Below are positions 7,499 through 14,486 of a stretch of 64,000 bases of DNA, piece by piece. Each line of letters starts with the position of its first letter. The first letter of the stretch is position 1. The position numbers were made by a program, and so were the translations under genes. Source of the DNA: Gottfriedia luciferensis (GTDB lineage Bacteria > Bacillota > Bacilli > Bacillales > Bacillaceae_G). Below the pieces are notes generated by a model, which was not told the origin of the DNA, did not search any database, and worked only from the letters and a program-made list of their open reading frames with translations. The stretch is from positions 62,001 to 126,000 of the forward strand of contig NZ_MDKC01000033.1 of NCBI RefSeq assembly GCF_001712755.1. The letters are read 5' to 3'.

Positions 7499-8929
7499 TT
7501 AACGTTTCTTTTTATTTTTAAACATTTCTAGTTCTTTTTCTAATCGTTTTCGTTCTTCATCTATCGAAGAATCGTTTTGGTTATTGATTGTTGCCGGTGC
7601 AGTCTGTGATTCATTCGACTCACTCGATTGAAGCCAGTCAGGTACAATCTCAGTTCGAATTGTTTTATTTCGTCTATTACTTGAGCGAGTTTTTGCAGCA
7701 GTTGCACTTTGTTTAGTTTCTTCAAACTCTTTACGGGCAAGATCCATAGCTTGTTTAACTGTTGTTACACCTTTTCTCGCCCAATGACTTGCTATCTTAA
7801 TTACGTAATTTCTAGAAAGTTTTTTATCTAAACGGATCATTACATAGTCAATTAACACATTTGCGACCCCAGGTAGAAGCTTTTGATCGATCATAATCTC
7901 TTCGATAATTTTCAAATCAGCTTCACTTGGTTCAGCTCCACCCGATATCTCCTTAAGGTACTGGCGAGGAGAAATTGTTTCGAAACAATGAATTAATTTT
8001 TCTTCTTGAGTTGATGGCTGCTCATTGATCATTTGTCTATGCTGAATCGGTTGAACCTTTTCCACAATAGTAGGCAGCGCTTCATGATGTTGGAATTGAT
8101 ACCAGTCTCTTGCTTCAAGTCGAAGCGTCTCAATATTGATTTTATTATCTTCATTTAATGAGCGCATAACAATCGTTTTCATTTGAATTGGATTTATTCC
8201 ATATAAAAATGCAAGTTTTAAAATTGTTTCTTTTACTTCTGTAGTAAATGCTCTTTTTGGAACAAATGAATCTGAAAGTCCATCTAAAAATAGAGCATAG
8301 TCAAACTCTTCCATTTTGACAGATATTTTAATTGGCTGATTGTCTTGTAAAATTCTACGATCATTTGCCGTAGAAAGATCGTTACTTTGCTGAATTTCAT
8401 TTAATTGCTCAACTGTAATTGCCTGGAATACCGAATCAAATGAACGTGAAATCTCACGAAACCCTTCTTTCGAAAATGCCTGTCTACTAAAAAAGGTTTT
8501 GGTTCGTTGATATTGTGTTTTTCCAATTGTTTTAAACAGAAAAATATTTAGGATAGGGTCTTCGAAAAAAGAATGAGGATCTAGCGGAGATTGAAGCTCA
8601 TACAGAAGCTTTTTTGTACTATTTTCAAATCCTTCATAAACTTTAAGTAAGCCGATTCCTTCAAGGATTAATCTTTGTTCATAAATTGATTTTAAATTAC
8701 TTTTCATTCCAAGCATTAAAGAATGATGTGTTAAAGTATTAGGATTAAGGTCCGTTTGTTCACATTCACTCCAAAGCGTCATATATAAACTTAAAGCTTG
8801 ACTACCAATTATTGGTTGATACAACATCGTCAATACTTGCCTATGAAAATTATGTAAATACCCAGCTGCCATTACAGTATAAGGATCCGCAGGTAGAACA
8901 TCCATCCAGTGTTGCTTATCAATAGACAT
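7499..8929 (-). CDS. dnaB: Replication initiation and membrane attachment protein DnaB
   Basis: A 476-residue Gram-positive DnaB (not the helicase), which acts with DnaD and DnaI to recruit the helicase at the origin. The N-terminal wHTH-like DDBH1 region begins at about residue 10 and the DDBH2 region lies near 320-410, ending in a basic, Glu/Lys-rich tail. The order dnaB-dnaI and the position after nrdR are conserved in Bacillus. The start has an AAGGAA ribosome binding site. Confidence 0.95.
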   Translation of the reverse strand: MSIDKQHWMDVLPADPYTVMAAGYLHNFHRQVLTMLYQPIIGSQALSLYMTLWSECEQTDLNPNTLTHHSLMLGMKSNLKSIYEQRLILEGIGLLKVYEGFENSTKKLLYELQSPLDPHSFFEDPILNIFLFKTIGKTQYQRTKTFFSRQAFSKEGFREISRSFDSVFQAITVEQLNEIQQSNDLSTANDRRILQDNQPIKISVKMEEFDYALFLDGLSDSFVPKRAFTTEVKETILKLAFLYGINPIQMKTIVMRSLNEDNKINIETLRLEARDWYQFQHHEALPTIVEKVQPIQHRQMINEQPSTQEEKLIHCFETISPRQYLKEISGGAEPSEADLKIIEEIMIDQKLLPGVANVLIDYVMIRLDKKLSRNYVIKIASHWARKGVTTVKQAMDLARKEFEETKQSATAAKTRSSNRRNKTIRTEIVPDWLQSSESNESQTAPATINNQNDSSIDEERKRLEKELEMFKNKKKR

Positions 8930-8965
8930 TCAAACATTCCTTTCTTGTATCAAAAGAGCGAAGTA

Positions 8966-9436
8966 TTATTCGTCTTTACCTCGCTCTTTGTTAATTAAAT
9001 CTTTTAATTCATCAATGAATACATTAATATCTTTAAATTGACGATAAACTGATGCAAATCGTACGTATGCAACTTCATCTACTTTAGATAAATGCTCCAT
9101 GACCATTTCACCTAGAACTTCACTCGGAACTTCTGATGTGCCACTATTTTTCAGTTCTTTTTCAATGCTATGAATAATATCTTCTAGCTGAGATAAAGAG
9201 ACAGGGCGTTTTTCACACGCTTTGATCAGACCCCTTAACATCTTATCTTTACTAAATTCTTCACGAGCTCCCTCTTTTTTTACAACTAAAATAGGATTAT
9301 CTTCAACTCGCTCGAAAGTTGTAAAACGATGCTGACATTCTTCACATTCACGTCTTCTTCTAATTGAACGACCTTCATCTACTGGTCTACTATCAAGTAC
9401 TCTTGTCCCATTAAAGTTACACGTTGGACATCTCAT
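8966..9436 (-). CDS. nrdR: Transcriptional repressor NrdR
   Basis: A 156-residue repressor of ribonucleotide reductase genes. The N-terminal zinc ribbon (CPTC at 3-6, CEEC at 31-34) and the ATP-cone (from about 47 to 137) are both complete, so it can sense ATP/dATP. Length is standard. It lies 36 bp upstream of dnaB, linking nucleotide supply to replication genes. A promoter is visible upstream (9479-9507). Confidence 0.97.
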   Translation of the reverse strand: MRCPTCNFNGTRVLDSRPVDEGRSIRRRRECEECQHRFTTFERVEDNPILVVKKEGAREEFSKDKMLRGLIKACEKRPVSLSQLEDIIHSIEKELKNSGTSEVPSEVLGEMVMEHLSKVDEVAYVRFASVYRQFKDINVFIDELKDLINKERGKDE

Positions 9437-9478
9437 CGTTATAGTTCAACTCCAAACACTTAATTGTTTAAACGTATT

Positions 9479-9507
9479 ATTATAACTCTATACTATAACA
9501 AATTCAA
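9479..9507 (-). promoter_or_regulatory. Likely sigma-A promoter for nrdR-dnaB-dnaI
   Basis: Minus strand TTGAAT (9502-9507), 17-bp spacer, TATAAT (9479-9484), about 43 bp before the nrdR start. Confidence 0.6.
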
Positions 9508-9534
9508 AATAAACTAAAGTTTATTTCATGCTGT

Positions 9535-9692
9535 CGAAAAAAGAAGTTGTCAATTAAATAAGAATGCCTTGTTGATTTTCACTACGAGATGCTCGCTTTC
9601 CATGGGGCATGAGCTGAGCCTCCTCGTTCCTGCGGGGTCTCACCCTTCCTGCATCTCCCATAGGAGTCGAACATCCCTTCGTTCCAATCAAC
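9535..9692 (+). repeat. Bacillus-type intergenic repeat, copy 1
   Basis: The core at 9571-9692 starts GTTGATT and ends AATCAAC (7-bp terminal inverted repeats). It contains the family landmarks GCTCGCTTTCCATGGGGC, GAGCCTCCTCG and TGCGGGGTCTCA. The left flank (GAAAAAAGAAGTTGTCAATT..., 9536-9570) is also shared with copy 3 at 49.1 kb, so the unit extends beyond the core. It is noncoding and GC-richer than its surroundings. This repeat type is, to my knowledge, widespread in Bacillaceae; its function is unknown. Confidence 0.8.
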
Positions 9693-10232
9693 TCTTCAAA
9701 TATAAAAATTAATCTTTAGATCATTAGAATAATGATCATTTTAAATAATTGTCTTTTATTGACTAAAAAATGTACCCAAAATTCAAATTCTACTTATACA
9801 AATTTATAAAATATGGTAAACCCCTTTATGACATTGCTCTTTAGCTGAAATAATTTTTTCTTAGCGAAATCATTATTAAGTCAATTAAAAACATAAAAAA
9901 CATTTTTTAATCAACGAGTTTCAGAGCCTCTTGTAAAAACTTAAACTTAATGTTCATACTTTTCATATTGACTCTAATATATTTCAACACTCTTGATAAA
10001 TTAAAGTTTTTTCAACGAGTTGGAAATTATCAATAAAAAATTAATATTATGTTGATGTTAAACAATTTTAATAATAAGCCGTTCAAAACTTCTTTATTTT
10101 AATTTAATGAAAATATTTTTTTACTATGTAAAGATTATTGAAAACAAGTTTGTTTAGATAATCTGATTTTAGCTCCAAAATTTAGCCTAAATGCAGCATT
10201 ATACCAAACTCTTTAAATCAATTTAACAAAAC
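9693..10232. other. Very AT-rich gap with no recognisable gene
   Basis: About 540 bp between repeat copy 1 and the speD terminator. All frames are broken by stops, and no ribosome binding site plus frame of useful length is visible. The phrase TTTCAACGAGTT recurs loosely at 9911-9926 and 10010-10021 (AATCAACGAGTTTC / TTTTCAACGAGTTG). I see nothing else in it. Confidence 0.4.
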
Positions 10233-10262
10233 AAAAAAGAGAGATGAAAAATCACCTCTCTC
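10233..10262 (-). terminator. Terminator of speD
   Basis: Minus strand AGAGAGGTGA / TCATCTCTCT, a 10-bp stem with TTTT loop followed by TTTTTT, just after the speD stop codon. Confidence 0.85.
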
Positions 10263-10270
10263 AATTCTTT

Positions 10271-10657
10271 TTAGTTACCATTTACAATTTTTACATTATC
10301 AACTTGAATGGGACCCATTCCTCTTGGTAACTCAACGTTTTCGCGAGTATCAGCTTCTAAAGCTTCAGCGATAAAGTTTGCAGCTACATTCGGATCAATT
10401 CTATCACCGCAAGTGTAAACATCAATACTTGCATAACCATGCTCAGGAAAACTGTGAATAGTTAAGTGTGATTCTGAAATGATTACGACACCACTAACGC
10501 CATGAGGAGCGAACTTGTGAAAAGCAACTTCACGAACTTCTGCACCAGAGCGTAACGCAGCATCAACAAAAGTTTCCTCAATAAATTTCATATCATTTAA
10601 TTTTTCTGTATTACAACCCCATAATTCTGAAATGACGTGACGACCCATAGTATCCAT
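10271..10657 (-). CDS. speD: S-adenosylmethionine decarboxylase proenzyme
   Basis: A 128-residue prokaryotic AdoMet decarboxylase making decarboxylated SAM for spermidine synthesis. The start at 10657 ([14 protein letters not shown]) is chosen because an AGGGGG ribosome binding site lies 8 nt before it. The proenzyme self-cleaves between E62 and S63 ([15 protein letters not shown]), and S63 becomes the pyruvoyl group. H68 and C83 of the catalytic set lie in IHSFPEHG and VYTCGD. It lies downstream of gapB, as in B. subtilis, but here has its own promoter and terminator. Confidence 0.96.
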   Translation of the reverse strand: MDTMGRHVISELWGCNTEKLNDMKFIEETFVDAALRSGAEVREVAFHKFAPHGVSGVVIISESHLTIHSFPEHGYASIDVYTCGDRIDPNVAANFIAEALEADTRENVELPRGMGPIQVDNVKIVNGN

Positions 10658-10792
10658 ATTCATTTCCCCCTTAAAATAATTTGTCATGACTTCTATTGCG
10701 AAAGTATGATCAACTACCACGGGGGAAAGTTAGTCCAAAGAGGTCCTAACCCTTTAAGTAATTAGTTATACTTTTAGAAGTTCACGAAAGTT

Positions 10793-10821
10793 AGTATACT
10801 TTTTTTAAATTTGAATTGCAA
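10793..10821 (-). promoter_or_regulatory. Likely sigma-A promoter for speD
   Basis: Minus strand TTGCAA (10816-10821), 17-bp spacer, TATACT (10793-10798). It gives an untranslated leader of about 130 nt that includes a GTTAG...CTAAC hairpin (near 10722-10751). In the rest of the 10658-11070 gap I see only a plus-strand hairpin at 10891-10927 (GCATGTA / TACATGC then TTTTT) of unknown meaning. Confidence 0.6.
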
Positions 10822-11070
10822 GATAAATTTTATTTTTTTGTTATTTACTGAATTAATTGTGAAGAAAATAAGTCTAAAAGTGCGATAAATGCATGTATAG
10901 CAGGGAAACGAAGGGTACATGCTTTTTAGGGGATCGATCGTTATTTGGTATTGTAAATCAAGACTTCTTAGGTGAAAATCAACGTTCCTCATGTAATAGA
11001 TATTAAGTCATAGATCCCTCTTTTATTTAGTCATAAATTCACATTTCTTCTTAATATGTTATATAACTTC

Positions 11071-11104
11071 AAAAAGACTAACCAGATAAACTAGTTAGCC
11101 TTTT
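11071..11104 (-). terminator. Terminator of gapB
   Basis: Stem GACTAAC / GTTAGCC with 11-nt loop between A5 and T4 tracts, about 40 bp after the gapB stop codon. Confidence 0.75.
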
Positions 11105-11145
11105 GTATTCGTTTACAATTTTTTATAAGTACAAGATTTTAATGA

Positions 11146-12165
11146 TTAAACAGTTTCAAGCTTTTTTATTTTAGAAGCAACGATTGACACTAAGTCAACT
11201 ACACGTCTTGAGTAGCCCCACTCATTATCATACCAAGCTAATACTTTAACTTTTGTACCATCAATTACCATTGTTGAAAGAGAATCGATAATTGCAGAGT
11301 GTGTATTAGTATTAAAATCAATTGATACTAATGGTTCGTTACAATATTCGATAATTCCGTGCATTGATCCTTTAGAAGCAGTTTCAAATACTTCATTAAT
11401 TTCTTCAACAGTTACTTCTCTCTTTAAGTCAACAACTAAGTCAACAAGTGATACGTTTGGAGTAGGAACACGTAAAGCCATACCATGTAACTTGCCATTT
11501 AAATGTGGAAGTACTTTAGATAATGCTTTTGCTGCACCTGTAGTTGTTGGAATAATTGATTGACTGCAAGCACGTGCACGACGTAAATCTTTATGTGGAT
11601 TATCAATATTTTTTTGATCATTTGTAAATGAATGAACAGTTGTCATTAATCCATTAACAATACCAAATTGCTCATCTAATACTTTTACAACTGGCGCTAA
11701 ACAGTTTGTTGTACAAGATGCGTTTGAAATAATATGATGATTTTCTAGGTCTAATTTATCATCATTTACACCAATTACTACTGTGATATCTTCATTTTTA
11801 CCAGGTGCTGTTAAAATTACTTTTTGAGCTCCAGCAGTGATGTGCATTTTTGCTTTTTCAGCATCATTAAATTTTCCTGTTGCTTCAATTACTATATCAA
11901 CATTAAGCTCGTTCCATGGAAGTAACTCAGGATTTCTTTCACTAATTAATTCCACACGCTTACCATCAACGATTAAATGATCTGCATTTGCAATTACTTC
12001 ACCATCAAACTTGCCATGAACTGTATCATATTTAATTAAGTGCGCTAAAGTTTCAGAAGGATAACTTGCATTAATTGCAACGATATTATAATCTCCATTT
12101 TTAATTGCTTGACGGAAAACCATGCGTCCAATTCGACCAAATCCATTTATTGCTACATTTACCAT
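11146..12165 (-). CDS. gapB: Gluconeogenic glyceraldehyde-3-phosphate dehydrogenase (NADP-type)
   Basis: A 339-residue GAPDH. The start at 12165 (MVNVAINGFGRIGR) follows a GGGGG ribosome binding site. The catalytic Cys is C151 in SNASCTTNCL. The cofactor region reads AINASYPSETLAHL instead of the ND-type sequence of glycolytic GapA, the usual mark of GapB enzymes that prefer NADP and run in gluconeogenesis. B. subtilis gapB is repressed by CcpN on glycolytic carbon, and a matching site is visible upstream. Malic enzyme, malate and isocitrate dehydrogenases in this window fit the same metabolic direction. Confidence 0.93.
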   Translation of the reverse strand: MVNVAINGFGRIGRMVFRQAIKNGDYNIVAINASYPSETLAHLIKYDTVHGKFDGEVIANADHLIVDGKRVELISERNPELLPWNELNVDIVIEATGKFNDAEKAKMHITAGAQKVILTAPGKNEDITVVIGVNDDKLDLENHHIISNASCTTNCLAPVVKVLDEQFGIVNGLMTTVHSFTNDQKNIDNPHKDLRRARACSQSIIPTTTGAAKALSKVLPHLNGKLHGMALRVPTPNVSLVDLVVDLKREVTVEEINEVFETASKGSMHGIIEYCNEPLVSIDFNTNTHSAIIDSLSTMVIDGTKVKVLAWYDNEWGYSRRVVDLVSIVASKIKKLETV

Positions 12166-12212
12166 AAGTAAACCCCCAATTAAGTTATACTGTTTATTAT
12201 CTCCCTGCAATT

Positions 12213-12223
12213 AGTATAACACA
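12213..12223 (-). promoter_or_regulatory. CcpN-like operator at the gapB promoter
   Basis: Minus strand TGTGTTATACT matches the CcpN consensus TRTGHYATAYW as I remember it, and overlaps a TATACT -10 box. A second, inverted copy with one mismatch (TAAGTTATACT) is at 12181-12191 on the plus strand. Two sites around the promoter is the arrangement known for B. subtilis gapB. Confidence 0.5.
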
Positions 12224-12257
12224 TAACTTGGATTTTGGTTAAACTATTTACATTATT

Positions 12258-12854
12258 TTATGAAATAATTTTATTTAATAGGTCTTTAACTTGTATTTTT
12301 GTATCCTCAAAGTCACCATTGTTATTTATTACGTAGTCAGCACGTGCTGCTTTTTCTTTAACTGGTATTTGAGATGCAATACGTAAAAGTGCATCCTCTT
12401 TCGATAAACCATTACGATTCATCAAACGCTTTAATTGATTTTCTTCCGACACTGTCACTACGATTACTTTTTCAACCAATTCAATTGAGTTACCCTCATA
12501 TAAAAGAGGAATATCTAAAATAACAAGTGGTTCACCTTGTTTTATGTATCGATCAGCTTGTTCTTTCATTTCACGTCTGACTTCCGGATGTACTATTTCA
12601 TTAAGTTGTAAGCGCTTTTCTTTATTATTAAAAATAATACTTCCGAGAAATGGTCGATTAATTTCACCAGACTCTAAAAGAATCTCACTTCCGAAAGCTT
12701 CAACGATTTTTTTAAATGCAGGTTGTCCAATTTCAACCACTTCTTTTGCAATTACGTCTGCATCAACAATTGGAACATTTAATTCCTTTAAGTAATTGGA
12801 GACTGTACTTTTTCCACTTGCAATACTACCAGTTAGTCCAAAAATTTTACCCAT
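12258..12854 (-). CDS. coaE: Dephospho-CoA kinase
   Basis: A 198-residue P-loop kinase for the last step of coenzyme A synthesis. Walker A is GLTGSIASGKST near residues 6-17. The substrate motif VDADVIAKEVV and lid region RLMNRNGLSKEDALLRI are present. Length is standard. It lies between ytaF and gapB, the same neighbourhood as in B. subtilis (ytaG). The ribosome binding site is AAGGAGAAT before the ATG. Confidence 0.96.
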   Translation of the reverse strand: MGKIFGLTGSIASGKSTVSNYLKELNVPIVDADVIAKEVVEIGQPAFKKIVEAFGSEILLESGEINRPFLGSIIFNNKEKRLQLNEIVHPEVRREMKEQADRYIKQGEPLVILDIPLLYEGNSIELVEKVIVVTVSEENQLKRLMNRNGLSKEDALLRIASQIPVKEKAARADYVINNNGDFEDTKIQVKDLLNKIIS

Positions 12855-12930
12855 CTTTTATTCTCCTTACACTAGATAAAGAGGACCAAATGGAATAAAT
12901 CCATTCGGATACACTCTTTCATTATTTTTA

Positions 12931-13575
12931 TTACATCTTCATTAATCCAATTAATATTAAGAAAACACCTGGTAAGAAGGTTAACTTTTGAAGCCACAAT
13001 GTTTTCGATAACACATTTCCTAATTTCATACCAAATAATAAGAATAAAGCACTTGCAGTAGATGTTACAATTGCCGTCAATAGTGGAGAAAATCCAAGTA
13101 ATGATGCACCTATACCAGCCCCAAAGGCATCAAGTGAAAGTGCAAACCCAAGTAACATCGCTTCCAATCCATTAATACTACCTGAACGATCTATGTCTGC
13201 AGTTGTAGGCTTCTTTAAAATTTTTACGACTACACCTAAAATTTCAAATTCCCAGTCAATCCCTTTATCTTCTAACTCATTCTTTTCTTCTATATTTGAT
13301 CCTTTATTTGATCGGTAAAATTGAAACAGTACCCATAATCCTATACATACAAGTACAAATCCTCCGATTCTTTTTGCTATTATTGGTGAAAAAAAGTCTG
13401 TAATTGCATGCCCAATCCCCATGGATGTCATTAATATGATTCCTGAACAAGATGCAATTGTAACGATTGATTTTAAAGGAATTTTTACTTTTCGAAGTCC
13501 ATAAGTAAATCCAACACTGCAACTATCTAAGCTTAGTGCGCATGCTAGTAGTATTAATGATAGCATATTTACCAT
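12931..13575 (-). CDS. ytaF: YtaF-type sporulation membrane protein (DUF204/MntP-like)
   Basis: A 214-residue integral membrane protein with about six hydrophobic spans arranged as two halves, each opening with the (A/C)ALSLDS/FALSLDAF motif (residues about 10-18 and 140-148). This duplicated Asp motif is shared with the MntP manganese exporters. In B. subtilis YtaF is listed as a sporulation membrane protein; transport is inferred from the fold only. The start at 13575 is favoured by a GAGGAG site 9 nt upstream, but that site is buried in a long hairpin (13583-13628), so translation may be controlled. Confidence 0.85.
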   Translation of the reverse strand: MVNMLSLILLACALSLDSCSVGFTYGLRKVKIPLKSIVTIASCSGIILMTSMGIGHAITDFFSPIIAKRIGGFVLVCIGLWVLFQFYRSNKGSNIEEKNELEDKGIDWEFEILGVVVKILKKPTTADIDRSGSINGLEAMLLGFALSLDAFGAGIGASLLGFSPLLTAIVTSTASALFLLFGMKLGNVLSKTLWLQKLTFLPGVFLILIGLMKM

Positions 13576-13582
13576 AAAAATA

Positions 13583-13628
13583 GGCTCCTCTCTTTCGTAC
13601 TCTTGATATAGTATGAAAGAAAGGAACC
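13583..13628 (-). promoter_or_regulatory. Long hairpin covering the ytaF ribosome binding site
   Basis: Arms 13583-13601 and 13610-13628 form 18 of 19 pairs (two G-U, one mismatch) around an 8-nt loop on the minus-strand RNA. The 3' arm holds the GAGAGGAG site of ytaF. It is followed by TATTTTTA and then the start codon, so it could also act as a leaky terminator for mutM. Confidence 0.65.
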
Positions 13629-13633
13629 TTATG

Positions 13634-14467
13634 TTAATTTTTTTTAGGCTGACATACCGGGCAAAAAGAAGTACCTCTGCCACCAACTTTTATTTTTTCT
13701 ATTGGTTGGCCGCAATTTTGACACTCTAAACCCTTTCTGCCATATACTTTAATGATATCTTGAAAAGTTCCTATTTGCCCTTGTGAATTTACATAAGAAC
13801 GAATTGTGCTTCCGCCTAAATTCACAGCCTCTTGTAAAGTTGCTGTAATGGATTCGGCAAGTATTTTTATTTGTTTAGGCTTTAATGATGATGCAGGTGT
13901 TTCCGGATGAATCTTAGCTCTAAACAAAACCTCATCAACATAAATATTGCCTAAACCGACTACTAATTCCTGATCTAATAAAACGACTTTAATTTTTCGG
14001 TTTGTATTTTTAAGCTTTTCCCTTAAATAATCAGCAGTAAATTCATCGGAAAATGGCTCTGGACCTAATTTAGCAAGTGGTGGTCCTTCATTCTCCTCAC
14101 CTTTATTAAATAAATGCATAGTGCCAAATTTACGAACATCTTGATATCTAAGTTCAGTTCCATCTTCAAATAGGAATCGAACATGTGTATGAGGTGCTAC
14201 AGGTTCTTCCGCTGGGAACACGCGAAATTTCCCTTCCATTCTTAAATGCGAAACAAGTGTAAAATCACTTAATTGAAATAGTAGAAACTTACCTCGACGA
14301 TTTATATTTTCTACTGTTTGACCTTTTAGTAAAATCTGAAACTCATCTACTTCATTAGGTTTTTTAATTATTTTTCCCCATGAAACGATTACTGTTGAGA
14401 TTGTTTTCCCAACTATTAAATCCAGTAAAGTTCGTCTAACCGTTTCAACTTCTGGTAATTCAGGCAT
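13634..14467 (-). CDS. mutM: Formamidopyrimidine-DNA glycosylase (Fpg/MutM)
   Basis: A 277-residue bifunctional glycosylase/AP lyase that removes 8-oxoguanine and Fapy lesions. After Met loss the N-terminal catalytic proline leads PELPEVETVRR, with the catalytic Glu next to it. The H2TH domain is in the middle (VVGLGNIYVDEVL), and the C-terminal zinc finger is complete (CQNCG...FCPVCQ). It lies 19 bp after polA, an old repair operon arrangement that continues into ytaF and coaE. Confidence 0.97.
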   Translation of the reverse strand: MPELPEVETVRRTLLDLIVGKTISTVIVSWGKIIKKPNEVDEFQILLKGQTVENINRRGKFLLFQLSDFTLVSHLRMEGKFRVFPAEEPVAPHTHVRFLFEDGTELRYQDVRKFGTMHLFNKGEENEGPPLAKLGPEPFSDEFTADYLREKLKNTNRKIKVVLLDQELVVGLGNIYVDEVLFRAKIHPETPASSLKPKQIKILAESITATLQEAVNLGGSTIRSYVNSQGQIGTFQDIIKVYGRKGLECQNCGQPIEKIKVGGRGTSFCPVCQPKKN

Positions 14468-14486
14468 AAAAAGTCATCCTATCTAT

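Noticed and set aside
10774-10992. A 72-codon minus-strand frame between gapB and speD
   Set aside because: It covers the speD promoter, is AT-rich low-complexity in translation and lacks a ribosome binding site.
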